DNA of 21,705 bases from Oscillospiraceae bacterium (GCA_003512525.1 DOQG01000031.1:1-21705), one strand, 5' to 3'. Counted from the first letter of the stretch, positions 1-6,875 are shown. A program made the numbers and translations. Notes: generated by a model from the sequence alone, not told the origin.

Positions 1-82
1 AATCAGCAAATCACTATCATTAAGGACAAGCGCGCCGGAATCGCACGAAATCTTTGATTTTGTGGAAGCGGAACTTGTTCCG

Positions 83-118
83 CAGTCAGACCAGGCAAGC
101 CCCAGGTGCCTCAGTCAG
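83..118. repeat. CAGTCAG direct repeat flanking a small hairpin
   Basis: CAGTCAG occurs at 83-89 and again at 112-118. Between them lies an inverted repeat AGGCA (93-97)/TGCCT (107-111). Just upstream is a perfect hairpin GCGGAA-CTTG-TTCCGC (68-83). The cluster abuts the tRNA 3' fragment. No protein-coding sequence is apparent in 1-226. The function is unknown; recombinase arm-type sites or a decayed tRNA body are both possible. Confidence 0.3.
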
Positions 119-122
119 TATT

Positions 123-155
123 GGCGTGTGGGTTCAAGTCCCATTTCCCGCACCA
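123..155 (+). pseudogene. 3' fragment of a tRNA (T-arm, acceptor 3' strand, CCA), tRNA-Leu-like
   Basis: Positions 128-144 form a tRNA T-arm: stem GTGGG/CCCAT (one G-T wobble) around the loop TTCAAGT. It is followed by an acceptor 3' strand TTCCCGC (145-151), discriminator A and encoded CCA (153-155). The matching 5' acceptor strand (GCGGGAA) is not found in the 122 bases upstream, and I could not fold a D-arm or a 7-base anticodon loop there. The preceding GGCGT is compatible with the long variable arm of a class II tRNA such as tRNA-Leu. I read this as a 3' tRNA remnant, for example an attachment-site copy left by an integrated element lying to the left, or a decayed tRNA. A divergent but intact tRNA cannot be excluded without a covariance-model search. 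Confidence 0.5.
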
Positions 156-159
156 ATGT

Positions 160-189
160 AAAGGACATTCGTTTTTGAGTGTCCTTTTT
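160..189 (+). terminator. Rho-independent terminator after the tRNA fragment
   Basis: Stem AAAGGACATTC (160-170) pairs with GAGTGTCCTTT (177-187, including one T-G wobble) around a short T-rich loop, and the stem runs into a T-tract. It lies 4 nt downstream of the CCA end, where a tRNA terminator normally sits. This suggests the fragment marks the original tRNA 3' boundary. Confidence 0.75.
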
Positions 190-198
190 ATAATTTGA

Positions 199-222
199 GG
201 CTGTTGCGAAAACGCAACAGCC
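199..222 (-). terminator. Hairpin at the end of the liv-cytidylate-kinase operon
   Basis: A perfect 10-bp stem GGCTGTTGCG/CGCAACAGCC with an AAAA loop begins four bases past the stop codon of the small membrane-protein gene on the minus strand. There is no convincing U-tract on either side, so it may be a weak terminator or a 3'-end-stabilising hairpin. Confidence 0.5.
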
Positions 223-226
223 TGCT

Positions 227-556
227 TTACTTCTTATAGATTTTTATTATCTGTCTGAGTTTTACTCTTACACAGTAGCTTTTACCTTCATTCAATAAAT
301 CAAAGACAGTTTTTTCGCATCTGAATGTATGTAACTTTTCACTGCCGGGATATTTGCAGTCAACAGTATAATTGTTGCTGTATGTCCATTTTGAACGGTT
401 GGAATTAAGTCCTCCGTGCTTTGTTATCCGTTTGAATATCACCCGTATCTGTTTTTTTCTGCCTTTATAGAATATACCGAGAGAAATAAGCGACAAAGCT
501 GAAAGTGCAATGCAGATAACTATAACTGTCTGTAAAAGTTGCAGTACATTATCCAT
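227..556 (-). CDS. Small single-pass membrane protein, hypothetical (DUF2500-like appearance)
   Basis: A 109-residue protein of unknown function. Residues about 4-30 form one hydrophobic helix (LLQTVIVICIALSALSLISL). A basic stretch KGRKKQIRVIFKR follows, so the C-terminal part is probably cytoplasmic by the positive-inside rule. The remaining roughly 60 residues look like a small beta-rich domain (YTVDCKYPG, then a short helix FDLLNEG, then a final strand). This resembles small DUF2500-type membrane proteins, but I am not certain of the family. The start ATG lies 2 bp after the stop of the cytidylate-kinase-like gene, so the two are very probably co-transcribed and translationally coupled. 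It is the last gene of the liv transcription unit. Confidence 0.6.
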   Translation of the reverse strand: MDNVLQLLQTVIVICIALSALSLISLGIFYKGRKKQIRVIFKRITKHGGLNSNRSKWTYSNNYTVDCKYPGSEKLHTFRCEKTVFDLLNEGKSYCVRVKLRQIIKIYKK

Positions 557-558
557 GT

Positions 559-1173
559 TTACTTGTCGAGTACAGCCATGTAAGCCTTTACTATTTCAAC
601 GCACTTATCGTAGCTCATACTGCTTGTATCAAGGCAGAGGTTATAATTTCTTGCGTCCGTCCAGTCACGACCTGTGTAGTGGCGGTAATACTCACTGCGT
701 TCCTTGTCTTTCTTTTCGATAAGCTTCATAGCGTCCTTGCCGTCAAGTCCGTATCTGTCGTAAACATTTCTGATGGCGGTTTCGGTATCGGAATAGATGA
801 ACAGCTTTACAACATCCTTGCGACCTTTTAACACAAAGTCCGCACATCTGCCTACTATCACGGCAGATTTTCCGCTGTCGGCAATATCGGTTATTATCTT
901 TGCGGTGTAATTGAACAGATTGCGGTCGGAGGTGAAATCCTTATGATCGGGCTCTAAAAGCTCACCGTCATAAATCTCTTCACGGTTGAAGATAGTATTC
1001 TTTATCTTCTCGTCAACTCTGCCGAAAAGCTTCTCGTTGATGCCGCTTTCGTCACTTGCCATTCTGATTATCTCTTTATCATAGTACGGAATGTCAAGCT
1101 CCTTGGCAAGCATTTTTCCTATAGTCTTGCCGCCGCTTCCCATTCCTCTTGCGATTGTAATAATACGTCCCAT
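559..1173 (-). CDS. Cytidylate kinase-like family protein
   Basis: A 204-residue P-loop kinase. The glycine-rich nucleotide-binding loop GMGSGGKT sits at residues 10-17, followed by the family-typical segment LAKELDIPYYDKEII. Length and pattern match the cytidylate-kinase-like family of Clostridia (AAA_33/Cytidylate_kin2 type), which is distinct from the canonical Cmk. Canonical Cmk phosphorylates CMP/dCMP; the substrate of this subfamily is not established by the sequence. The start ATG is preceded by AAGGAGGAG, which overlaps the stop codon of livF 10 bp upstream, so it is translated from the liv mRNA. Its place at the tail of an amino-acid importer operon is unexplained. Confidence 0.8.
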   Translation of the reverse strand: MGRIITIARGMGSGGKTIGKMLAKELDIPYYDKEIIRMASDESGINEKLFGRVDEKIKNTIFNREEIYDGELLEPDHKDFTSDRNLFNYTAKIITDIADSGKSAVIVGRCADFVLKGRKDVVKLFIYSDTETAIRNVYDRYGLDGKDAMKLIEKKDKERSEYYRHYTGRDWTDARNYNLCLDTSSMSYDKCVEIVKAYMAVLDK

Positions 1174-1183
1174 AAGCTCCTCC

Positions 1184-1894
1184 TTATTCTCCGAGATAAG
1201 CCTTCTTTACCGAAGCATCATTTATAAGGTCTGATGCCTTGCCCGAAAGTGAGATCTTACCCGTTTCAAGAACATATGCTCTGTCTGCAATTGAAAGTGC
1301 TTTCTTTGCATTCTGTTCAACCAGCAGAACAGTAGTTCCTGTTTCTCTTATAGTCTGGATTATATCGAAAATATTGCTTACAAAGATAGGCGAAAGACCC
1401 ATTGAGGGTTCGTCCATTACGATGATCTTGGGCTTCGACATCAGCGCTCTGCCCATAGCAAGCATCTGCTGTTCGCCGCCCGAAAGAGTACCTGCTATCT
1501 GCGTCTTTCTTTCGGCAAGACGCGGGAAGCGTTCATACACCATCTGAATATCCTTTACGATGTTTTCCTTGTCCTTGCGGGTGAACGCACCGAGCTTAAG
1601 GTTATCAAGAACGGTGAGGTTCTGGAAAATACGTCTGCCCTCGGGAACGTGAGCTATACCCATTTCGACTATCTTGTGGGCAGGCGTTTTGGTAAGCTCA
1701 ACACCGTTGAATGTTATAGAACCGCTCTTAGCGTGGAGAAGTCCTGTTATTGTATGAAGCGTAGTAGTCTTTCCGGCACCGTTTGCGCCGATAAGAGCGA
1801 TAACCTCGCCCTCGTTTACTTCAAATGATATGCCCTTGAGGGCGGCTATCATACCGTAATTTACATAAAGATCCTTGATCTCAAGCATTGCCAT
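1184..1894 (-). CDS. livF: Branched-chain amino-acid ABC transporter, ATP-binding protein LivF
   Basis: A 236-residue ABC ATPase, the usual size for LivF. Walker A GANGAGKT is near residues 36-43. The signature LSGGEQQ comes mid-protein, followed by Walker B IIVMDEP with the LivF-typical continuation SMGLSP, and the protein ends in AYLGE. LivF forms a heterodimeric ATPase with LivG and drives import through the LivHM membrane pair. It lies 13 bp downstream of livG with an AAGGGGG-type ribosome binding site, and its stop codon is embedded in the Shine-Dalgarno of the kinase-like gene. Substrate specificity (Leu/Ile/Val or another hydrophobic or amide compound) cannot be read from the ATPase. 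Confidence 0.92.
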   Translation of the reverse strand: MAMLEIKDLYVNYGMIAALKGISFEVNEGEVIALIGANGAGKTTTLHTITGLLHAKSGSITFNGVELTKTPAHKIVEMGIAHVPEGRRIFQNLTVLDNLKLGAFTRKDKENIVKDIQMVYERFPRLAERKTQIAGTLSGGEQQMLAMGRALMSKPKIIVMDEPSMGLSPIFVSNIFDIIQTIRETGTTVLLVEQNAKKALSIADRAYVLETGKISLSGKASDLINDASVKKAYLGE

Positions 1895-1907
1895 TTTGAC
1901 GACCCCC

Positions 1908-2666
1908 TTATTCTCCGAGATATGCCGTGATAACTTCGGGATTGTTCAGTACATCAGAGGTTTTACCCTGACATAACAGCTGACCGAAGTTAAGCACAGA
2001 CAGCTTTTCACATATACCGGATACGAGCGTCATATCATGCTCGATAAGCAGTACTGTCATATTGAAATTATCCCTTACAAAGCGGATCGTGTTCATAAGT
2101 TCAACCGTTTCGTTGGGGTTCATACCTGCGGCAGGCTCATCAAGCAGTAACAGTTTGGGATCTGTAGCAAGCGCTCTTGCGATCTCCAGCTTTCTCTGGT
2201 CGCCGTAGGGCAGGTTGGAAGCTAAGAAGTCAGCCTTGTCATCCAGCTCGAAAACGTGTAACAGTTCAAGCGCCTTTTTATCCATATCCTTTTCTGTCGA
2301 GAAGAAGCGGGGAAGTCTGAACACACCCTCTGCTGTACTGTATCTGTAGTGGTTGTGTAGTCCTACCTTAACGTTATCAAGTACGCTCATTTCCTTGAAC
2401 AGTCTTATATTCTGGAATGTACGCGCAATTCCTGCGCGGTTGATATCTCTTGTGCTTTTGCCCGTTATGTTCTGACCGTCAAGGGTGATAATACCCTTTG
2501 ATGGCTTGTATACGCCTGTCAGCATATTGAACACGGTAGTCTTACCTGCGCCGTTAGGACCGATAAGCCCGTAAAGCTCACCTTTTTCGATCGAAACGTT
2601 AAACTCATCAACGGCTCTCAGACCGCCGAAAGAGATGCCTAAATTCTTTACTTCAAGAAGTGCCAT
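1908..2666 (-). CDS. livG: Branched-chain amino-acid ABC transporter, ATP-binding protein LivG
   Basis: A 252-residue ABC ATPase. Walker A GPNGAGKT is near residue 37. The LivG-type signature reads LPYGDQRKLEIARAL in place of LSGGQ, followed by Walker B LLLLDEPAAGMNP and a C-terminal AYLGE tail shared with LivF. LivG is the longer of the paired ATPases of HAAT-family importers. The start ATG lies 1 bp after the livM stop, and its Shine-Dalgarno AAGGAGG lies inside the 3' end of livM, indicating tight translational coupling. Confidence 0.92.
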   Translation of the reverse strand: MALLEVKNLGISFGGLRAVDEFNVSIEKGELYGLIGPNGAGKTTVFNMLTGVYKPSKGIITLDGQNITGKSTRDINRAGIARTFQNIRLFKEMSVLDNVKVGLHNHYRYSTAEGVFRLPRFFSTEKDMDKKALELLHVFELDDKADFLASNLPYGDQRKLEIARALATDPKLLLLDEPAAGMNPNETVELMNTIRFVRDNFNMTVLLIEHDMTLVSGICEKLSVLNFGQLLCQGKTSDVLNNPEVITAYLGE

Positions 2667-2667
2667 A

Positions 2668-3768
2668 TTATTTGACCTCCTTAGTTTCGCGCTTGAAAAT
2701 CTTAAGAACCATACTCTTCAGTTTTCCGAAGTTCGTTACTATAAATGTTCTTGCTTTTTCGTTTGATGTGAGTATCATCATAACAATAAGAACGATTGAG
2801 TAGATGAGCATTCTGTAGCTGTTTATGCCTCTTAATACCTCGGGAAGGAGCGTAAGGATAACAGCTGCGATCACGCTGCCTCTGATATTGCCGATACCGC
2901 CGAGCACGACGAATACGAGTATCAGTATCGAAAGGTTATAGTCGAACTTTGAAGCTTGTAATGTAGCGTAATTATGTGAGTACAGAGCACCTGCCATACC
3001 TGCAAGGAAAGCAGTGAGTGCAAATGTTATCAGCTTGTACTTCGTTATGTTAAGGCCTACGGATTCTGCGGCTATTGAGTTGTCACGGATAGCCTTTACC
3101 GCTCTGCCTGTTCTTGAGTTGATGTAGTTATAAGAGATGATGAGCGTTATCAGAAGCAGAATGAAGCCTACAACGAATGAAGAATCATTCGGCACGCCCT
3201 TTACACCGAGCGCTCCTCTTATTATTTCGGTGCCGTCTGCTTCAAGATTCATATCCGCCTGATTGAGTGCGATATGAAGGCCCTTGCTGTCGATGCCGAC
3301 ATAGAGTGCCGCAAATACGTTCTTGATTATTTCACCGAATGCAAGCGTTACGATAGCAAGATAGTCGCCGTTGAGCCTTAATACAGGGATTCCTATCAGT
3401 ATGCCGAATATAGCGGCGAAGATACCGCCGACAAGTATAGCGAGCGGAAAACGTACCCATTCGACAAGTATTGTTTCTTTTGTAGCTATCGAAAACAGTG
3501 CGCTGGCATAGGCACCTACGCACATAAAGCCTGCCTGTCCTAAGCTAAGCTCACCGAGTATACCTACCGTGAGGTTGAGCGATACTGCGAGTATCGAGTA
3601 TACGCAAAGCGGAACTAAAAGTCCGTCTATCTGACTTGAAACGTTGCCTGTCGATGAAAGAATCATCATTATAACAAAGGCAAGCGTAACCATTATATAT
3701 GTCGTGAAGCTCTTTTTTGTCTGCGGCTTCAGCATTTTTGTTTTTGCCAAGGCTGTTTTATTATTCAC
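2668..3768 (-). CDS. livM: Branched-chain amino-acid ABC transporter, permease LivM
   Basis: A polytopic membrane protein of 366 residues, matching LivM with its conserved GGIGNIRGSVIAAVILTLLPE segment near the C-terminus and the EAA-like cytoplasmic region (RAVKAIRDNSIAAESVGLN). I chose the GTG start at 3768, which has AAGGGA nine bases upstream. The TTG three codons earlier (3777) sits directly against that Shine-Dalgarno and is less likely. A basic, hydrophilic N-terminus of about 25 residues precedes the first helix. LivM pairs with LivH to form the translocation pore. It lies about 20 bp downstream of livH. Confidence 0.9.
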   Translation of the reverse strand: MNNKTALAKTKMLKPQTKKSFTTYIMVTLAFVIMMILSSTGNVSSQIDGLLVPLCVYSILAVSLNLTVGILGELSLGQAGFMCVGAYASALFSIATKETILVEWVRFPLAILVGGIFAAIFGILIGIPVLRLNGDYLAIVTLAFGEIIKNVFAALYVGIDSKGLHIALNQADMNLEADGTEIIRGALGVKGVPNDSSFVVGFILLLITLIISYNYINSRTGRAVKAIRDNSIAAESVGLNITKYKLITFALTAFLAGMAGALYSHNYATLQASKFDYNLSILILVFVVLGGIGNIRGSVIAAVILTLLPEVLRGINSYRMLIYSIVLIVMMILTSNEKARTFIVTNFGKLKSMVLKIFKRETKEVK

Positions 3769-3789
3769 AAAAACCAATCCCTTCTGTAA

Positions 3790-4671
3790 TTATACTTTTT
3801 CTCTTACCTTCTTGCCAAGTATTCCCGTAGGCTTTATGATAAGAACGAGAATAAGCACTGCAAAAACGATAGCGTCGGAGAGCTGAGGTGAAATGTATGC
3901 TCTGCCGAGTATTTCGATAACACCGATCAGGATACCGCCAATCATAGCACCGGGTACCGAACCGATACCGCCGAATACCGCCGCAACGAAAGCCTTGATA
4001 CCGGGCATTGCGCCTGTTGTGTTCTGAAGCGTCGGATAAGCCGAGCAGAGAAGTGCGCCGGCAATCGCCGCAAGTCCTGAACCGATGGCAAAAGTAAGTG
4101 AGATGGTTCTGTTTATGTTTATGCCCATAAGCTGTGCCGCATCCTTATCTTCCGATACCGCAAGCATCGCACGGCCGCTTTTCGTCTTGTTTATGAAGAG
4201 CGAAAGGCCGATAACGATAAGTATCGAAACGACGATAGCGACTATCGCTTCACCTGTGATGACCACCTGTCCGTCAAAGAGCGATATACTCGGAACATTT
4301 ACTACCGAGGTGAAGTTAACGGGCTTTTCACCGAACAGGAGCAACGCTGAATTCTGAAGGAAATAGCTTACGCCTATTGCAGTGATAAGTACAGACAGCG
4401 AGGTCGCCTGTCTTAAGGGCTTGTACGCAACCTTTTCAATCACGATACCGAGTACGGTACATACGATAACCGCAATAAGTACGGAAAGGTACGGATTGAT
4501 ACTGAAAGAGGTCATCGAATAGAAAATTACATATCCGCCGACCATGATTACATCGCCGTGAGCAAAGTTAAGCATTTTGGCTATGCCGTATACCAGCGTA
4601 TAGCCGAGTGCGATTACGGCATATATGCTGCCAAGGCTTATGCCGTTTATGAGGTTATTGAGAAAACCCAT
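3790..4671 (-). CDS. livH: Branched-chain amino-acid ABC transporter, permease LivH
   Basis: A 293-residue polytopic inner-membrane permease. It begins MGFLNNLINGISLGSIYAVIALGYTLVYGIAKMLNFAHGD in overall pattern, with the LivH hallmark GIAKMLNFAHGD, and has FGGIGSVPGAMIGG towards the C-terminus, both diagnostic for LivH. It is the first gene of the livHMGF unit. AAGGAAGG precedes the ATG by nine bases, and a near-consensus sigma-A promoter lies about 40 bp upstream, separate from the livJ promoter. Confidence 0.92.
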   Translation of the reverse strand: MGFLNNLINGISLGSIYAVIALGYTLVYGIAKMLNFAHGDVIMVGGYVIFYSMTSFSINPYLSVLIAVIVCTVLGIVIEKVAYKPLRQATSLSVLITAIGVSYFLQNSALLLFGEKPVNFTSVVNVPSISLFDGQVVITGEAIVAIVVSILIVIGLSLFINKTKSGRAMLAVSEDKDAAQLMGININRTISLTFAIGSGLAAIAGALLCSAYPTLQNTTGAMPGIKAFVAAVFGGIGSVPGAMIGGILIGVIEILGRAYISPQLSDAIVFAVLILVLIIKPTGILGKKVREKV

Positions 4672-4709
4672 TTATAACATCCTTCCTTAGTGAAGTTCTA
4701 ATACTATTT

Positions 4710-4738
4710 ATTATATCACACGGCATAACCGTTTGCAA
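4710..4738 (-). promoter_or_regulatory. Sigma-A promoter for livHMGF
   Basis: On the minus strand the -35 is TTGCAA (4733-4738), the spacer is exactly 17 bp and the -10 is TATAAT (4710-4715). It sits between the livJ terminator and the livH ribosome binding site. The spacer contains a short dyad ACGG/CCGT (4720-4732) that could be an operator but may be chance. Confidence 0.75.
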
Positions 4739-4758
4739 CATTTTTTTGCATAAAATTC

Positions 4759-4790
4759 AAAACCCGACAGGCCGGAGCCTGTCGGGTTTT
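4759..4790 (-). terminator. Strong bidirectional-type terminator between livJ and livH
   Basis: A 14-bp stem AAAACCCGACAGGC/GCCTGTCGGGTTTT with a 4-base loop lies 27 bp after the livJ stop codon. It should limit read-through from the highly expressed binding-protein gene into the permease genes. Confidence 0.9.
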
Positions 4791-4817
4791 AAAATGATTT
4801 ATATTGTATACCGGTTA

Positions 4818-6029
4818 TCAGTTGTCAAGAGCAGCGTAGTTGCCGTCCTTGATAACAAAAGCCTTAGGTGACTTTGAAACTTCGCCGTTGGCATTCCACT
4901 TCATGCCTGTACCTGTAAGACCGTCATAGCTGAAATCAGCTGCTGTGATACCTGCCTTGAGCTTTTCGCAGATGTCTGATGCGCTCATATCGCCTGTGAT
5001 TTTCTGGCTTTCGATGAGCTTTGCAAGAATCTTTACGCCGTCATAAGCGTCTGCTGCGAACTGGTTGGGAGTTTCGTCATTGTAAGCTGCCTTATAAGCC
5101 TTAACGAAGTCCTGTGTAGCCTGATCCTTTGAATCTGCTGCGAAAGGTGTTAAGAGCATAACGCCTTCTGCAAGTGAAGTATCAAAGTTCTTGATAGATG
5201 TAAGACCGTCAAGACCGTCGCAACCGAAGAACTTGGGTGCGAAGCCTGCGTTCTTGCTCTGTGTGAGGATAAGAGAAGCCTGCTGATAGTAGATGGGAAG
5301 GAACACAAGCTCTGCGCCCTTGTTCTTGCAGTCAGCTATCTGAGCAGAGAAGTCTGTCTTGCTGTCCTTTGTGAATGACTGTTCGGAAACAAGCTCAAGA
5401 CCCTTTGCAGCGGCCTCTGTCTTGAATGCGTTGTAGATACCGGAAGAATAAGCGTCTGAACTGTCGTAGATAACGCCGATCTTTGTAGCAACCTTGTTGT
5501 CTGCTATATAGTCAGCAGATGCTTTACCCTGGTTAGGATCTGTAAAGCAGATCTGGAAGCAGTTGTCGTTAGCGATAACGTCCTGTGCAGATGCAGAGGG
5601 TGTGAACTGGAATATGTTGTCCTGCTTTGACTTGTCAACTACAGCAAGGCATGAACCTGTTGTAACTGTGCCGAGGAATATCTGCATACCCTGATCCTTC
5701 AGTGTGTTGTAAGCATTAACTGCCTTATCGCCCGAGTCAGCCTCATCGTCTTCGAATACGAGCTTCAGCTTGTTGCCGTTTACACCGCCTGCAGCGTTTA
5801 CTTCATTTACTGCAAGTTGGATAGCGTTCTTAACGCCTACACCGTACTGAGCGGCATCGCCTGTAAGAGGACCGCTGCCACCGATAACGATTGTCTTTTC
5901 GCCTTCGGCTACGTTTGTTGAGCCGCCAACATTACCGCTGTTTGCGTTGCTTGATGAACAACCTGCAAATGCTGTTACTGCCAGAGTTGCGGCAGTTGCC
6001 ATTGCAAGAACTCTTTTAAAATTTTTCAT
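4818..6029 (-). CDS. livJ: ABC transporter substrate-binding lipoprotein, LivJ/LivK family
   Basis: A 403-residue periplasmic-binding-fold lipoprotein. The start chosen is the ATG at 6029 (MKNFKRVLAM), preceded by AAGGAGAG about seven bases upstream; an ATG 15 codons further out lacks a ribosome binding site. The signal peptide (residues 1-23) ends in a lipobox with Cys24 (TAFAGC), followed by a Ser/Asn-rich linker. The mature part begins IVIGGSGPLTGDAAQYG, the typical Leu/Ile/Val-binding (Peripla_BP_6) pattern, and includes LVFEDDEADS and PNQFAADAYDGVKIL. It captures the substrate for LivHMGF outside the membrane. It is transcribed alone from its own promoter and terminated before livH. The true ligand could be another amino acid or amide. 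Confidence 0.92.
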   Translation of the reverse strand: MKNFKRVLAMATAATLAVTAFAGCSSSNANSGNVGGSTNVAEGEKTIVIGGSGPLTGDAAQYGVGVKNAIQLAVNEVNAAGGVNGNKLKLVFEDDEADSGDKAVNAYNTLKDQGMQIFLGTVTTGSCLAVVDKSKQDNIFQFTPSASAQDVIANDNCFQICFTDPNQGKASADYIADNKVATKIGVIYDSSDAYSSGIYNAFKTEAAAKGLELVSEQSFTKDSKTDFSAQIADCKNKGAELVFLPIYYQQASLILTQSKNAGFAPKFFGCDGLDGLTSIKNFDTSLAEGVMLLTPFAADSKDQATQDFVKAYKAAYNDETPNQFAADAYDGVKILAKLIESQKITGDMSASDICEKLKAGITAADFSYDGLTGTGMKWNANGEVSKSPKAFVIKDGNYAALDN

Positions 6030-6092
6030 TTTAAATCTCTCCTTGTACTGATTTGTATGCTTTTGAACATACACATTTATCTTTACTTGCTT

Positions 6093-6121
6093 ATATTAAC
6101 ACGGTTTTGCAAGTTTGTCAA
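6093..6121 (-). promoter_or_regulatory. Sigma-A promoter for livJ
   Basis: On the minus strand the -35 is TTGACA (6116-6121, a perfect consensus), the spacer is 17 bp and the -10 is TAATAT (6093-6098). The expected transcript start gives a leader of roughly 55 nt with no obvious attenuator or T-box. Confidence 0.8.
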
Positions 6122-6151
6122 GGTGAAAATTCACAAAAATAAACTTGCAAA
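6106..6151. promoter_or_regulatory. Nested inverted repeat over the livJ -35 region (candidate operator)
   Basis: An 11-bp perfect inverted repeat TTTGCAAGTTT (6106-6116) / AAACTTGCAAA-type arm (6141-6151) encloses a second dyad GTGAA-AA-TTCAC (6123-6134). The left arm overlaps the spacer and -35 box of the livJ promoter. The site lies in the divergent region shared with the DtxR-like gene. A repressor or looping regulator bound here would block livJ. The protein that binds is unknown. Confidence 0.45.
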
Positions 6152-6315
6152 TTTGCTTTATTGTTGTCATTTAGTAAAGTATCTGCCTTTACGGGTGCGT
6201 TTTATGCCCTTTTATCGCCATATTTACACATAATTACTGATCTATTCCTGCAAGTTGTATGACAGCCATGCCCGGGCTGTTATTGCGCAGTGGCGAAATT
6301 TTGCGTAATTACTAC
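6152..6315. other. Intergenic region between livJ and the DtxR-like gene, no gene seen
   Basis: This part of the 361-bp divergent gap has no supported gene. It contains short dyads GTAAAG/CTTTAC (6174-6192) and ACAGCC/GGCTGT (6262-6280). An in-frame ATG at 6259 could extend the downstream regulator by 44 residues, but it lies upstream of the regulator's promoter and lacks a ribosome binding site. Confidence 0.5.
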
Positions 6316-6344
6316 TTGAAAATCCTACCGAAACGTGCTATACT
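6316..6344 (+). promoter_or_regulatory. Sigma-A promoter for the DtxR-like regulator
   Basis: TTGAAA (6316-6321), a 17-bp spacer, then TATACT (6339-6344). The predicted start near 6351 leaves a leader of about 40 nt. That leader contains ATCCTT (6361-6366) complementary to AAGGAT (6379-6384), which includes the Shine-Dalgarno. Confidence 0.75.
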
Positions 6345-6390
6345 TATAAAAATATACAAAATCCTTAAAAAGGACAGAAAGGATATAATC

Positions 6391-6768
6391 ATGCAGATAC
6401 ACGAATCGGCAGAGGACTACCTCGAATCCATACTTATATTAAAAAAACAGCTTGGCAATGTAAGATCGATAGATATAGTAAATTATTTTGATTATTCTAA
6501 GCCCAGCATCAGCGTGGCAATGAAAAATCTCCGTATGAACGGCTATGTTACAGTTGATTCAAAGGGATATATCGAGCTTACCGAAAAGGGCAGTGAAATC
6601 GCCGATAAAATGTATGAGCGTCATACTCTTCTTACAAAATGGCTCACAGCACTCGGAGTAGACGAGAAGACAGCAGTTGAAGACGCCTGCCGTATCGAAC
6701 ACGTTATCAGCGAGGAAAGCTTCGAGGCTATCAAAAAACATATACCCGCAAAAGCAATAAGTGAATAA
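6391..6768 (+). CDS. DtxR/MntR-family metal-dependent transcriptional regulator
   Basis: A 125-residue protein with an N-terminal winged helix-turn-helix (residues about 5-65, recognition region YSKPSISVAMKNL) and the dimerisation/metal domain of the DtxR/MntR family. The SH3-like third domain of DtxR is absent, as in MntR. Putative metal ligands are Asp9, Glu12, His78, Cys100, Glu103 and His104. The RIEH motif is preceded by Cys as in DtxR/IdeR, whereas Asp at position 9 is MntR-like. The start chosen is the ATG at 6391, with AGAAAGGA seven bases upstream and downstream of a good promoter. The cognate metal (Mn or Fe) is not determinable here. It is divergent from livJ, and no metal transporter is nearby. 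Confidence 0.88.
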   Translation: MQIHESAEDYLESILILKKQLGNVRSIDIVNYFDYSKPSISVAMKNLRMNGYVTVDSKGYIELTEKGSEIADKMYERHTLLTKWLTALGVDEKTAVEDACRIEHVISEESFEAIKKHIPAKAISE

Positions 6769-6773
6769 TCTGT

Positions 6774-6798
6774 AACGCCGCACTGTCGGCGTTATATT
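6774..6798 (+). terminator. Probable terminator after the DtxR-like gene
   Basis: Stem AACGCCG/CGGCGTT with a 6-base loop (6774-6793), followed by an AT-rich but poor U-tract (ATATTTG). It is 5 bp past the stop codon. It is of moderate strength, so some read-through into ylmC is possible. Confidence 0.5.
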
Positions 6799-6875
6799 TG
6801 TCTATATCATAAAGGTATATGAATAAACTTTGCGGCATATCATAAAACATACCGGAAACAAGGCGGTGATGCGTT

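Noticed and set aside
68..155. A complete 88-nt class II tRNA
   Set aside because: The candidate 5' acceptor GCGGAAC pairs at only 5 of 7 positions with TTCCCGC, and the only central hairpin has a 9-base loop without U33. I kept only the 3' fragment.
1184..1923. Direct repeat ttattctccgagata at 1184 and 1908
   Set aside because: It is the coding sequence of the conserved AYLGE C-terminus shared by LivF and LivG, not a mobile or regulatory repeat.
6259..6390. N-terminal extension of the DtxR-like regulator from ATG 6259
   Set aside because: The extension crosses the promoter and has no ribosome binding site; the family starts at the HESAEDYLE segment.
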